From positions 6,336,025-6,400,024 of the forward strand of contig CM030869.1 of assembly GCA_018105865.1 (NCBI GenBank): a stretch of DNA of 64,000 nucleotides. The letters are read 5' to 3'. A program made the translations under genes and the position numbers. Of the stretch, positions 1 through 11,324 are shown piece by piece. Below the pieces are notes generated by a model, which did not search any database, was not told the DNA's origin, and was given only the letters and a program-made list of their open reading frames with translations. This DNA comes from Metaphire vulgaris (Eukaryota; Annelida; Clitellata; Crassiclitellata; Megascolecidae). Each line of letters starts with the position of its first letter. The first letter of the stretch is position 1.

Positions 1-146
1 ATTAGATTAGATTAGATTAGATTAGATTAGATTAGATTAGATTAGATTAGATTAGATTAGATTAGATTAGATTAGATTAGATTAGATTAGATTAGATTAG
101 ATTAGATTAGATTAGATTAGATTAGATTAGATTAGATTAGATTAGA
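1..146. repeat. (ATTAG)n array, tail of a LINE
   Basis: Essentially perfect pentanucleotide array. It abuts the 3' end of the minus-strand LINE fragment that follows, so it reads as that element's simple-repeat tail (CTAAT on the LINE strand). The array runs off the window edge. Confidence 0.9.
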
Positions 147-480
147 TAAATAAACTTATAGGCCCTTTGTGGCACCAAAGCGCCGCTGCAGTCAAATAAA
201 ACTCTCAAACATATATGTCTTTAGCTGAGATAGAAAGACAACACGGGATGGAGACGCATCACGAAGGTCTGGAGGAAGAGAGTTCCACACGTTTGGTCCT
301 GCGATCCTAAACGACCTGTCTCCCATTTTGGTGGAAGTCCTGTGGGAGACAAGCTTCCTTGTGTCATCAGACCGCAGGCGTGTGCTCCGATTTGTCGAGC
401 GAAGAAGTTGACAGTCCTGGATTAGATAATCCGGAGATTCTCGTCGCAAGTAATAATAATAATTTCTGAATCTCTTCACT
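147..480 (-). mobile_element. CR1/L2-like LINE, 3' end of ORF2
   Basis: Minus-strand reading ends with the reverse-transcriptase C-terminal signature of CR1/L2-type non-LTR elements: LRSDDTRKLVSHRTSTKMGD, then a WNSLPPDLRD block, then LKTYMF and stop near 192. The 3' UTR shows the common 'sequence around GCGCTTTGGTG' end and then the pentanucleotide tail. It is 5'-truncated. The copy at 37.7-38.1 kb is the same subfamily (LRSDDTRMLVSKRTLTKMGD). Clade assignment is inferred from the conserved C-terminal motif only. Confidence 0.8.
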
Positions 481-875
481 CTCACTAAACCGGGTGAGGC
501 GTTACCTGTTAGGAGCGTCATTATCAACAGGTGCAGCGCTTACAAATAATTTTGGAAGCAAACATCGCAGAACTTTCAATGGGTCTTCTTTCAGATACGC
601 CGCTATTGGACAGTCAGGAGGCGCTTATCATCCTCCGTTGTTCGCTTGGTTTTCAGCGAATGCTCTTCACTCTAAGAGCGGTCCCCGTGTATGCAACATC
701 CTTTGCTTGAAAAGTTCGACAGCATGCTTCGCGAATGCCTGTCATCCGTGTTGAACTTGAACATTTAATTATCGGATTCTCAGTGGATTCAGGCTTTTCT
801 TCCAATCAGACACGGAGGACTCGGAGTTCGACGCGTGTCACCGCTGGGGCACTTTATATCATGGCTTTTTTGCGA
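481..875. other. No recognisable gene; duplicated segment at its end
   Basis: Open frames here (494-754, 735-962) have no recognisable domain. The last ~30 bases match sequence at 9173-9199, just upstream of sulfotransferase exon 3, and mark the left edge of a small dispersed duplication. Confidence 0.4.
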
Positions 876-883
876 TCTGTGCT

Positions 884-1084
884 CAGTAGCGTAGCCACGG
901 GGTTGTTTGGGGTTGTTCAAACAACCCCACTTCAAAAAATACCACCAACACAATTTATGTAAATCCGTTAACTTTTGGCTTAAGGAGGGATAGTTGGGTG
1001 GAGGCGGCGGCCGCGGCTTCAGTGTTCAGTTGCACAGTGCCTCCAGTTAACAACCCCACTTTGCATAAGCTGGCTACGCCACTG
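884..1084. mobile_element. hAT-type MITE, CAGTRGCGTAGCC family
   Basis: Terminal inverted repeats: CAGTAGCGTAGCCACGGGG at the left, and a right end whose complement reads CAGTGGCGTAGCCAGC. The 201-bp element is bounded by a perfect 8-bp target duplication TCTGTGCT (876-883 and 1085-1092). No coding capacity. An unoccupied copy of the target is present at 9173-9243. Confidence 0.9.
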
Positions 1085-1249
1085 TCTGTGCTGAAAGGTT
1101 AAAGTCAATTTCTATGAATTTTTTCTCGGTTAAGAATGGCTTCATTTTCTTAGTATGCTACACTAGTACAATATGAAAACCCATAAAACAATTACAAATA
1201 CTGTATACAAAATAGTCAAAATTCAAAATCAAACTTCATTAACCGGATA

Positions 1250-1313
1250 AAAATGGACAAGGGCGGCACTTTCTATTTTCGCCCCAGGCAGCACTTTGCC
1301 TCGCTACGCCACT
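1250..1313. mobile_element. Partial MITE, end of the CAGTGGCGTAGCGAGGC family
   Basis: Ends CTCGCTACGCCACTG, the complement of the start of the complete 312-bp element at 25761-26072. The text about cccc-rich 'AGGCAGCACTTTGCC' is shared with it. The other end is not recognisable. Confidence 0.55.
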
Positions 1314-1419
1314 GGGTGTAAAGCTTAGGATTCAGTCTCAACTCTCCGAGCCACTATTCTTTCTCAATCACCCTTGTATTCGTCTTCACTCTTCAGCAGT
1401 GCTAATAGGCGATCAATCA

Positions 1420-1530
1420 ATCAGTCAGCCATCTAGCCAGTCAGTCAGTCAGTCAGCCAGCCAGTCAGTCAATTCATAGATCGATGGATCAATTAATCGA
1501 GTCATAGATCGATAGATCAGTCAACTTCAT
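1420..1530. repeat. Degenerate CAGT/CAGC and GATC-type tetranucleotide tract
   Basis: Imperfect alternating CAGT, CAGC, CAAT and GATA units; a decayed simple repeat. Confidence 0.6.
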
Positions 1531-1998
1531 CATCCATCATAATCCATGGTACATAAACGTTGCTATAGAAAAAAGTCCGTAATTCTCTCATCTTCCCTTT
1601 CTGACTGACTCTCTCACACATCAGCGGCTCTAGGCATTTCAACCATGAAGCAGGTGAACAAATGTCACTATGGATTTACAATCTACCAACAGGTGCAGTA
1701 GCTGTTAGAAGGATCTGCACAGACCAGTATTTAGACGAATCATCGAAGCTCTTACACACAGCTAAAGGTAATGAAGCTAGCACAGTAGCCTACATAACAG
1801 CATTCAAACATGCTACGTTTACGACTTAAACGGAATTTTAAGCTATTGCCTGCCTGTATACTGATGATAGTGTACGTACAGTGAGGAGATCTTGAATTTA
1901 TTGTGGCTTGACATTGTTCGGAACTGAAGTTCGTTTTGTTCTAGCGATGATTGCACTGTTTGCGAAGCAGCGTTGAAGATTAAATCGATTGCTTTAAG

Positions 1999-2317
1999 TT
2001 CATTCATTCATTCATTCATTCATTCATTCATTCATTCATTCATTCATTCATTCATTCATTCATTCATTCATTCATTCATTCATTCATTCATTCATTCATT
2101 CATTCATTCATTCATTCATTCATTCATTCATTCATTCATTCATTCATTCATTCATTCATTCATTCATTCATTCATTCATTCATTCATTCATTCATTCATT
2201 CATTCATTCATTCATTCATTCATTCATTCATTCATTCATTCATTCATTCATTCATTCATTCATTCATTCATTCATTCATTCATTCATTCATTCATTCATT
2301 CATTCATTCATTCATTC
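1999..2317. repeat. (ATTC)n microsatellite, about 80 units
   Basis: About 319 bp of uninterrupted CATT/ATTC repeat. It keeps a frame open by accident (repeating FIHS peptide), which should not be taken as a gene. Confidence 0.97.
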
Positions 2318-2721
2318 TTGGACGATTTCTATAGCGCTGTAACAAGGCTGAGGCCCACAACAAAAGCGCTTTAACATCTCAACTATATCCCAACCCAAAC
2401 AAACCCAAAAAGTTGAATGTCAGAAGAGTAATAATTCGCAGTCAGTTCGAGATTTTGGTTGAAATAATCTGTTGAGAAGCCACGTGGGGTTTCTTTCTCC
2501 TTCTAAAGATACTTATAACCAATTTCAACTTAACGACTTGAGAGCCCTGAATCCCTGATACAAGTTTAATGCTGGCAAGCGTCAGATTTTTAGACGTGTT
2601 AAATGAAGAGATGCTTTAGCAAAACACACGCCGATGGGCCATGACTGAAATTATCGAAATCAAAACTGTTTTGTTAAACTAAAAATTGTAAACGGATGTT
2701 TTGACGTTCATTCTTTTTCAG
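2318..2721. other. Probable upstream region or 5' intron of the sulfotransferase gene
   Basis: No coding content. It ends in a pyrimidine tract with AG (TTCTTTTTCAG, AG at 2720-2721), which could be the acceptor of a 5' UTR intron just before the start codon at 2750. That is inference. Confidence 0.35.
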
Positions 2722-2749
2722 TAAAAGGCTAAATTACCTCTGCATTAGG

Positions 2750-4454
2750 ATGAACTGTTCGTCTAGAAACCGTCGGTTTTCGCGCCATCCAAGGGACTGG
2801 TTCTCTTTCTTTGTTGTCGGAATCATCATGATTGGTAAGCCTGATCTTCTGCGTCGTTGTTGCTATGGCTTTGGTTCTGTCGGTGCATCACGCGGTAGGA
2901 GAAGGAAGAGTTTCAAATGTATCCAATTTTGCTTTTTGAAAAACGCGATCTCTTGACCAAATGCAGTGAATTTGATAGCAGTTGTCACAGATGTCTCTAC
3001 TTTCAACGTTTGTTCATTGCCATAACTCCAATGGATGCTCGAGACCTGACTTAAAGCTGGGATGTATGATCTATGTTAGGGGTGCACAACCATTTTAGGT
3101 CAATGGCCAAATTGAACAGTCTCAGATAACTCGAGGGTCGAAATCTCGAAACTTATATAACTTAAAATATATTTGATATACATGTAAACCTGCAACTTAA
3201 GCTAAGTTAACTGTAAAGAATATCGCGATGCGCTAGATAAATCGTCAAGCAGAATAGAATAGAATACTACTATCTGACACACAGATCAGTAGTAGTCCAT
3301 TTGATATGGATAGCCAGGATAAACCCAATCATTTGATATATAATTTCCATAACTAAATTATTGCTCTCGGGCCAGTTTTCTGTGTTGTTTTAATTTGCTC
3401 CGAGGACCGGGCAGAACAGGTTGGCGGGCCGGATCCGGTACGCGGGCCGCAGGCTACACACCCCTGATGCATGGCCTTAATCCGCACACTAATCACCGAC
3501 ATAATAACTTAATAAGTCTAAAAAACCAGGGGCGTAGCCAGGAATTTGATTTGGGGGTATAATGCGATTGGGGAGGTATAAATCTTTAAAAACACGTTAA
3601 AACTTTAAGGAATCCTGATTTGGGGAGGAGGTATATATACCGATATAGCCCCCAAATCGCTACGCCCCTGTAAACGACGAGGTCGTTTCTCGATTGTTTG
3701 CTTCGAACTCTAAGTCTGATGATTATTCTATTTATCTATCGCGATATCTTAAGTATCATTGTAACTTGTAAGTCGAAAAAAACTTTTCAGTCGAATTTTG
3801 TCTTTTACCTTCCACCGTTTATATACTCTTCGAATAAAGCACTGCTCATCTCTATCTCTAGTGCCTCATGATTCATAACAGACAATTTTGATGGCTTTCT
3901 TGACGTCAGCCGTTCGAAATTTCGCACTGAATGTGTCTTGGTTTCATTTTATACTGTATCAGATCTTACACACGATTTTCTGTAGCATCACCTGGAAACG
4001 CCGATAGACTTGCAACTGTTACACCTAAACAAGTATGTTTCCAGTTTTTATTTTAGTGTGGTTTCGCCGTTCTCTCTCTTCTCCCAGATTCTCGAATTTT
4101 GACGCAAAATATAAAGACGAAATTTACCAACTCAACAAAACCTGGAGAGACATGAGAAAGGTGAGAAATTACATTTGATACGAGAAGACGTCACGTAAGC
4201 CACGTGATAGTCGTTAATCCTGGATAAAGGCTTACCTCGGATAGTTTACTGTATGGAATCTTTTGAGTTCACCTGTTACCTTATTCGCTTGGAGTTCGAG
4301 TTGACATTAAGAGTCATTGCATATGAGCAGTTAACACTGACTCGCAAAAGCGAGGCGGGATGAAATCATATCAGACTTTCCTTAGTTCCTAGGGTCCTAT
4401 GCTCAGCCAGTATAATAATAGTAATAGTAATAGTAATAGTAATAGTAATAGTAA

Positions 4455-4501
<47 letters not shown>

Positions 4502-4502
4502 A

Positions 4503-4541
<39 letters not shown>

Positions 4542-4570
4542 GACATTTAAGAGTCAGTAATCCAATTTTG

Positions 4571-4620
<50 letters not shown>

Positions 4621-4649
4621 GACATTTAAGAACCAGCAATCCAATTTTG

Positions 4650-4692
<43 letters not shown>

Positions 4693-7600
4693 TTGTTATT
4701 ATTATTATTTTATGACATTTAAGACGTGGCAATCCAATTTTGCGTGAACTTAGTGTTTAAATTTCAGCTAAATTTTCTTAGACGAACAGAGGTAAAGTCA
4801 CGTGACATGTTCTGAAAAAGAGCTACAGTGATGTTTTGAAGGTTTCAGTCTGTATAATTATAATTCAGTAAACAATGAGTCTATAAATTAATAAGTGGTC
4901 AAGACTCAAGAGCATGCATATATTAAATATGGAAACGTTTCCCCTTAACAGCATGGCTCGGGGTCAATTCATAGCACGCCAATTGATCGCAATACCACCG
5001 AACCGAGCTTCGCACTAAAATGCCTTCTGAGACTTCTATAGATCGACATCTTAAGTCCTGCTAGAGGTTTAGTAGGGACTGCCCTGTGTGAGAATTGGCC
5101 GCAAAAACAGCCGAAAAATTATAAGATAATACTAGGTCAAAATCTTTAAATTTGGTGTAAATGTTCAAAGTAAGTAGCAGCGATTTAACTCTTAATTTAA
5201 AAAACTTCTATAGCGCCACAGTTGAAGCGGGAATGCAGCAAGGCAGACTATGAAACCAATAAACGCATAAAGGGACTTTATTTAACTACAGCTTTGATAG
5301 TATAGTAGTATTTTATCGTTGATCAGTGGCGGCTCCACCGGGGGGGGATAAGGGGGGGCCCGTGCCCCTATTGAGTGCATGGCCCCCCCAGTGGCCCCCA
5401 GTTGGGACCCTATACTTAATGCTACATACATTAAACAACAAATGGTTGGCCCCATGATTAGAAGTTGCCACCCCAACGCCCCCCACTTGCCAAATCCTAG
5501 AGCCGCCACTGTCGTTGATGCGATCAATTGGCGTGCGATGAATTGACCCGAAACCAACAGCACGCAGCTGGTATCAGTTGTTTAGTTCTGAAAGTTGAAA
5601 TCTTTCGAATACAATTTCATCTCAATTTCATTCAATCGCTCATCGCTCGTGGCTGTTTAATAGAAAGCTTAATTAAATGACAACCATAGATGAAAGTAGA
5701 ATGAAAGGAATTGCTCCTGTCTTTCTTTATTCTGAAAACCAACGCAAGTTAGCTCGTCAAAATTGACAAAATGTCTACCCAGGGCGAACAAACAACAGGT
5801 GCTGATGGGGAGGAGGAAGAGAGAGATGTCGCTAGTCAGGCGTCGCTGGTTGTTACCGATTGATTAATCGTTCATAGCCGTCAGTCAGCTATTGTTGCGA
5901 GTTCGATTGAGCCAAACTGTGAAGTCAACGCATTAGTTTTTTGCAGCTTAACTTTTGCACACGGTGTGTGCGTGTGCGCGTGCGCAGACGGCATAGAAAG
6001 AGATTAAGTGGAAAATGGACATGGATCTCGCCTAATTGCCAAATCAGAAACATGATCGACTCGGGTCTAAGGCGACAGAAATGATGCAATCTCAGCAAAC
6101 AGTTTCTCGAACGCAGATATCGACTCCGACTATTCAGGAGTCTTTGGTGCAGTTCAATATATAGCCTGTCGTGCAACTGATGGATTTTAGGCAGAATTTA
6201 GACGCAGAATGCTCATAGGGACAGAGTAACTGACGTACACTACCTTATATGCGCCCACGCAGAGCTCAAATCCCTAACCATTACAGAAGCGATTGATAGG
6301 AGTAGGACAGCGGGTGAAGAGTTCTCATGGGTACGGAAGAAGACTTCTTGTAGCTCAGAAGTAAGTAAGTAAGTAAAATCTCGTAAACTTCTACAGCGCC
6401 CCGGAAAGCAGCACAGCAGTAGCTGCTTATTCTTATGCGCTTAATCTTTCTTGAAATAGCTATAGCCAGGGTGGTTTGTCGGCCGGGCAAAGGTCAGTGT
6501 ATCTATGAGGCAGTGGGTCAGGTTGTTATTGCTATGGAGGAAAATCAGGAAATGACTTTTCGAATAGGAAGGTTTTAAGATTAGACCTAAAGGCTTGAGG
6601 AGACAGTGAAGGAATTAAAGGAAATGAGGATAAGACTGGGCAGCTGGAAGACAAGAGCGGAACAGCGAATTCCGCGCGCTTTCAACGTGAGAACGAACTG
6701 GTGGAATGCAGGAACCTCGGCAGTCGAGCTAAGAAGTCCGCTAGAAAACACAGAAGACAGGAATGTTAAGGACTTATGCCTCAAGGCCTGGACCAGGACA
6801 AAGGACTCAACCATCAAAGCCGGGACCAGGACAAAGGACTTGTAACTTGTCCGTAAGAAGGTCAAGTCCCAAGACCAAGGACTAACAATCCCCGACAGAA
6901 GACGATGGATACAGCAAGAGAGAATGGACACCGAAAGCAGTCAAAAGAGCGGGACGAGAAAGAAAGGCGTAGGGCCTATAAACTGATCCGCTTACACGAG
7001 GAGGCAGCATCTCAGAGTGTTTATGATGAATAGGGCCTAACATTATCTATGTTTTCCTTTAGCGATGATTAGAATTTTAGCTGGATAGTTTTGGAGGAAG
7101 TAGATATCGAGGGGGAAGAGAGTTTTCGCGGGTAGCCAGTTAAGAGCGAGTTTTTCTGTTCTGTCGAAATTTCAGTTTATTATTCGATTAAATCGTTATA
7201 AATTCAGTTGAATATGTCTTCGCTGTTCTTGAAATTCATATAACTGTGGCCAGGATCGCAGGTCAATCCTGGCACAGTATATGACAGTGGCGTAGCCATG
7301 AGGAGTTTGGGGGTTAAACCCCCTTGACTGTTCGCAGTGTAGGGAAGGGCTCAGTTTTGGGGGCTAAGCCTCTGGCGATCAAAACATCGGAAAATCCTGG
7401 CTACGCCTCTGACATATGATACCAACAAAATATATAAAACTCAAGCTAAGAAATGCTAGAGACGAGACTATACAGAGGAGAAATCAACGGAGCATCACTA
7501 TGGAGTGACTACTACAAGCCAGATTACAGACCATAATACAACCACTCTTAAGCGAAGAACAGGGGCTTGGAAAAGAGCACCATCCAGCAAATACTTGCTC

Positions 7601-10600
7601 ATTGGCTTTTCAATGCTCATGTTTGTATTTTCCGAGAGTCAAGAATAATAAATTGACTAAAGAGTTATGCTATGAAAATTGTGAATTCTTCCAGAAGACC
7701 CAGATTCCTAGATGTCGTTCTTGCTCTCAGTCGTTTCCAATATAGTGTATCATAGAGGTCCAAGAGCGGTGCATGCTCTTCGCAACAGTTGCAACTCAGT
7801 GCTTCTAAGACGGAGCTTGCATGGTTTGGCTCAGACATGGACATGGGTTGGGTCCACCCATGGGTTGGGTTGGGTTGGGTCCGAAATTTCCACTTTGTGG
7901 TGGACTTTGTGGTGGGTTGGGTTGGGTTGCCAGGTTGTTGTGATATATTGTACAAATGTTTATATATTAATGATTGTTTAAATTACTACAAATTATCCTT
8001 AATCTGTTTCTATGCCTTTTCACAGGAGCAACTGGAAAATACAAGTTAAAGGCACCCATAAATATGAAATCTGCTATAAGGAATGCATTCCCGTTGGTCT
8101 ATGAGATGAAGGAGGATTTAAGAAATTTTTAGGTATGGGTTGGGTTGGGTCAAGTAATCCAGCTGTTTCCGTGGGTTGGGTTTGAAAATTGGTGGGTTTG
8201 GTTGGGTTTTAAAAAATGGACCCATATCAATGTCTGGTTTGGTTCAGCATGCTTAAGTTTTTTTAACACCGAACGCGACCAGGCACCTCAGGGCACCCAT
8301 CTGCCGTCGTCAGAGACCTCGGAGTCCTATTCGACAATGAACTGACCACGCGAAAGCAGGTTGGAATGTTAACCAAGAGCTGCTTCTATCACACATGACG
8401 CATCCGCCAGATCTGTCAAATCGCTGGCAAAGAAGTCGCCTCGCAACTGGTTTCTGCGTTTGTTCTGTCTAGACTAGACTACTGCAATTCCGTTCTTGCC
8501 GGCCATCCAAAGTCTACAATGGCCGACCTGCAAGCGCGTGCAAAATGCTGCTGCACGTCTAGTCCTGGACGTGAAACCTAGAGACCACGTCACTCCGGCT
8601 CTTCGTGAACTTCATTGGCTTCCAGTCCAGTCACGGATACAACGCAAACTATGCACGCTGATGTTCTGTGCACAGAATGGTCTTTGTCCGACCTATCTGG
8701 CTGATCTGCTTCAGCCAACAACAACCGCCATTGGTAGACCAGGCTTACGATCAGCCTCTACCAGTCAATACCAGAAACCTCGTCTCCGGACAGTCATGGG
8801 GCAACGAGCCTTTTCGTACGCTGGACTCCATGCCTGGAACGCCCTTCCACCAGCGCTACGGAACATTAAGTCGCCCGTCGCCTAAATTCGCAAACAGTTG
8901 AAGACTCACTTTTTAAACTGTCTTTATAATTGACATTGTAATGCGCTTGTAAACATTTACTGAACAAGCGCAATATAAATAGCCAATGTATTCATGTATG
9001 TAAGACTTCAGCGCAGTCATTCTGTCGGATAAATCCAGATTAGATTGGCCTAACGTCCATTCAATAAGAGAATTAGACGGTATATATATTGAAACATCGG
9101 GTTCCTTACCGATGAGTTATCAAGATACGGCTCTCAGATGAAAGATGCGTAATAGCCTACGAACCAACATTATTTCATGACTTTTTGTGATCTGTGCTGA
9201 AATGTTAAAGTTAATTTCTATGGATTTTTTCTCGGTAAGAATCTGCTCTCCAGTCAGGAAAACACACCGAAAGTGATCGTCTTGGCTCACGCGAGAGGAG
9301 GGTCAACTTTATTTAGCGACATTTTCAAAATCGAAGCAAACAACACAATAATGTGGTACGAAGCTCTGCACGGTTTCCACTCGTACTACTCCGGTCTTCC
9401 AATCCAAACCATCGACACTAGACTGCTCTATTTCAAAAACTTGACGAGAAAGTAAGTAAGAATAGTAAAATCAGCGATCATCACTGCTGTTCTTATGAGC
9501 ATCACACATCACTGAAACTGCTTCGTACATCAAAAACAGTCGAAAATCAAGATTATTATTTCAAAATTGATACATTATATATACACTGTGGTCCAATAAA
9601 TCCCGGATCCTTTTTATTCTGGTTAAAACTTTGTCAGATTTTGACTAATCTTGATTAAACTCGTTACTAACCGTTAGGACTGTAGCGGAGGCTGACATGC
9701 ACAAATTGACCAAAGGCCAGCTCAGCACTAGCTCTGACAGATGCCCAGAGGTTAAATTGAGCTAGGTCTTGCCGGATCTCCGATCCGGGACGTCTGGCAA
9801 GAGATCCGGCACGGCTGAAACGAGATCCACAACGTACATTTTATTCGTTGTGATCTTCTATTGTTTACTTTGGTACTTTGCATGCACGGAAAAGAAAGTA
9901 AAACGTGAACTGTACTCTAAATTTTCGCTTAAAATGAATTTAAAAAGTTGTGAAAAAATTTTGCGACCGGAGGAAAAATAAGGAGATCCGGCACCTCTGA
10001 AAAAGCAATTTAACCATTGCAGATGCCAGTGATCATGATGATTTAGTCTCCCCCCCCCGGTTCACAGCAGAGATTGGTCAACCCGGGCCTGTCAGCCTCC
10101 GGTCCTAATTAGTGGTCCAGTCCCGATAATGTTGTAGGAGGCAGTGACCAATCGCTACATTTCGCTCACTATATATGTATTTGTCGCTGAATTTACAGAA
10201 CTTTGAACTCGTACAAAACGGAAGCCTTGACGACATATCTTGTTCAGCTGCTGGAGTGTGACATCAAATCTCTACCAATCGAATTACTTGCACGCTTGTC
10301 CGATAAATTCTCCGCCGCCTTTGGCAGCATTTTGAAATGCATGGAAAGACGCAACGCATCACATATGCACGATGCATGCGAATATTTGCTAATCAGCACC
10401 TGTTATTATCCCGAGTATCTAGAGATGAAAGTGCTATTTAGCTCGGTCTCGTCTACGGCACGGTGCGCGGAGATTCTGCGTACAATTAGAAACTGGAAGC
10501 CACGGTCGATAGACGGGAATACGACAAGAGAATTGGTGCGTCGACACGCCGAAGAACCATATGCAGGAAGATTCAGAAAACGCATGAAGCTGTCGTGCAA

Positions 10601-11324
10601 GAAACTGATTTCTAATTCGTCCGACGAACCCGCTGACGCAACGCAGGAGGACATCGCGAATCCAGCAGAACCAGTGGGATGCCTCGACGTGCTCGAAAAG
10701 TTTTCCAAGTTCGTTCAGCACTATCGGTGTCTTAAGCAGCTGTCTGAAAGTACTCACGGCTGTCTGCAGCTGATGGAACCAGCGTGCCGACGACGGACAT
10801 TAACTGTGGCGCAGGTTCAACGGATGTTCCTATCCGACCTGGAACCAGTAATCGTTCTTAAGCCGGACATTCGCGTCGTTCATTACGTCCGCGATCCGAG
10901 GGCCGTGTCCGTCTCCAGATTCTACCGACGGGCGCACGTGTTTACGAAAGATCCCGACTGGACCGTAGTGGACGAGGCGATGCTGCTGTGCAGGAGAATG
11001 CGCTACGATACGAAAGAGAAACTCCGCCTGCTGCAGGTGTATCCGGAGTCCATCATAACCGTTCGTTACGAGGACCTCGTCCTCAACCCGACGACGACCG
11101 TGACCCGGATGTACGATTACTTTGGACGTCCCGTACCCGATAAACTCCAGGAGTGGATAGAGACGCGACTGAATGCTACGAAAGACGACGGATTTTACGG
11201 AGTGAGAAGAGCGGACAGCAGAAAACATCTGACGGACTGGAGATCAGCGCTGTCGGAGAACGAAACCCAGCAAATAGACGCCCATTGTCGCGACGTTCTA
11301 AGCGTCTATGGCTACGATTTGTAA
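2750..11324 (+). CDS. Golgi carbohydrate sulfotransferase (type II membrane protein)
   Basis: Transfers sulfate from PAPS to sugars of glycans or proteoglycans in the Golgi lumen (CHST, Gal/GlcNAc/GalNAc 6-O type, is the closest family by motif). Coding exons: 2750-2834, 4057-4160, 9258-9451, 10199-11324; 1509 nt, 502 aa, every junction in phase with GT-AG. Seen: a basic N-tail, then a hydrophobic signal anchor at about residues 17-31, completed only when exons 1 and 2 join (FSFFVVGIIMI + VWF, then RR). The 5'-phosphosulfate loop is HARGGST at about 74-80. The 3'-phosphate site is VRDPRAVSVSR at about 358-368. The C-terminus has the usual RKHLTDWRSALS segment. Exons 3-4 are certain. Exons 1-2 are inferred from phase, splice sites and the membrane anchor; the alternative acceptor at 4087 does not fit exon 1. 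Codons in exon 4 are GC-richer than the surroundings. Acceptor substrate is not deducible. Confidence 0.85.
3077..3466. mobile_element. Degraded hAT-like element in intron 1
   Basis: Ends TAGGGGTGCACAACC and, at the right, the complement of CAGGGGTGTGTAGCC; inner end rich in GGGCCGC as in many hAT elements. No clean target duplication (flanks ATCTATGT and ATGCATGG agree at 5 of 8). Confidence 0.5.
3527..3670. mobile_element. MITE, CAGGGGCGTAGCCAGG family, 144 bp
   Basis: Left CAGGGGCGTAGCCAGGAATT; right end is the complement of CAGGGGCGTAGCGATTTGGG. Flanks TAAAAAAC/TAAACGAC (6 of 8). Lies in sulfotransferase intron 1. Confidence 0.75.
4415..4745. repeat. Compound palindromic trinucleotide minisatellite
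   Basis: Starts as (AGTAAT)n and (ACT)n, then three units of about 75 bp. Each unit has (AAT)n running into (ATT)n followed by a ~30-bp spacer that begins ATGACATTTAAG and ends AATCCAATTTTG. The AAT/ATT arms are mutually complementary, so each unit can fold into a hairpin. Sits in sulfotransferase intron 2. Confidence 0.9.
5324..5511. mobile_element. hAT-type MITE, CAGTGGCGGCTCC family, 188 bp
   Basis: CAGTGGCGGCTCCACCGGGG start; right end AGAGCCGCCACTG. Perfect 8-bp duplication TCGTTGAT at 5316-5323 and 5512-5519. Contains runs of G and C near both ends. Other copies: 12543, 33981, 35302, 38412. Confidence 0.93.
6355..6480 (-). mobile_element. SINE/LINE 3' end with (AAGT)n tail
   Basis: Shares a 3' end, on the minus strand AAGCAGCTACT..TGCTGC..GGCGCT..TTTACTTAC, with copies at 16612-16717 (+), 23110-23205 (+) and 24083-24190 (-). 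The tail is (AAGT)n on the + strand. Sequence to about 7000 carries repeated phrases (ACCAGGACAAAGGACT twice) and may belong to the same element; no recognised protein. Confidence 0.55.
7285..7411. mobile_element. MITE, CAGTGGCGTAGCCATG, 127 bp
   Basis: Inverted ends CAGTGGCGTAGCCA and TGGCTACGCCTCTG. Flanks GTATATGA/ACATATGA (6 of 8) point to a decayed 8-bp target duplication. Intron 2 of the sulfotransferase gene. Confidence 0.8.
7700..8990 (+). mobile_element. CR1/L2-like LINE fragment, split by a MITE
   Basis: Left part encodes QLSASKTELAWFGS; the frame is cut at 7831 by a MITE and resumes after 8244. Downstream, broken by frameshifts and stops, come VVRDLGVLFDN, SRLDYCNSVLAGHP, then from 8496 the QNAAARLVLDVKPRDHVTPA, LHWLPVQSRIQ and AWNALPPALR blocks. 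The 3' end is ATATAAATA-like with a weak (ATGT)n tail. A dead reverse-transcriptase remnant in the same direction as the host gene. Confidence 0.85.
7832..8236. mobile_element. hAT-type MITE with GGGTTGG-rich interior, 405 bp
   Basis: Ends CAGACATGGACATGGGT and, complemented, CAGACATTGATATGGGT. Target duplication GTTTGGCT (7824-7831) and GTTTGGTT (8237-8244), 7 of 8. Removing it restores the surrounding LINE reading at the tryptophan-phenylalanine-glycine-serine position. Both subterminal regions carry repeated TTGGG/GGGTTG units. Confidence 0.85.
9191..9243 (+). repeat. Empty-site copy of the 884-1084 insertion target
   Basis: Aligns at about 90% with 876-883 joined to 1093-1138, without the MITE and with a single TCTGTGCT. 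It lies directly before the acceptor of sulfotransferase exon 3. Confidence 0.85.
9675..10112. mobile_element. Possible MITE with ~40-bp inverted ends in intron 3
   Basis: Left TTAGGACTGTAGCGGAGGC; the right end complemented reads TTAGGACCGGAGGCTGAC, and both continue into a further inverted stretch containing TTGACCAA. No clear target duplication; superfamily unknown. A C10 run lies at about 10051-10060. Confidence 0.5.

Noticed and set aside
1973..2374. 133-codon open frame with repeating FIHS
   Set aside because: It is the translation of a (ATTC)n microsatellite.
4088..4160. Sulfotransferase exon 2 starting at 4088
   Set aside because: Good-looking acceptor, but its phase does not fit exon 1; starting at 4057 fits and completes the membrane anchor.
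4366..4732. Isoleucine/serine/leucine-rich frames on the minus strand
   Set aside because: Translations of AAT/ATT/ACT repeats.
6606..6845. 79-codon + frame with ARTRTKD-like repeats
   Set aside because: Part of a repeat with a retroposon-type tail nearby and a comparable open frame on the other strand; no domain.
7850..8210. Interstitial telomere from TTGGG repeats
   Set aside because: The repeats lie within an element with inverted ends and a target duplication.
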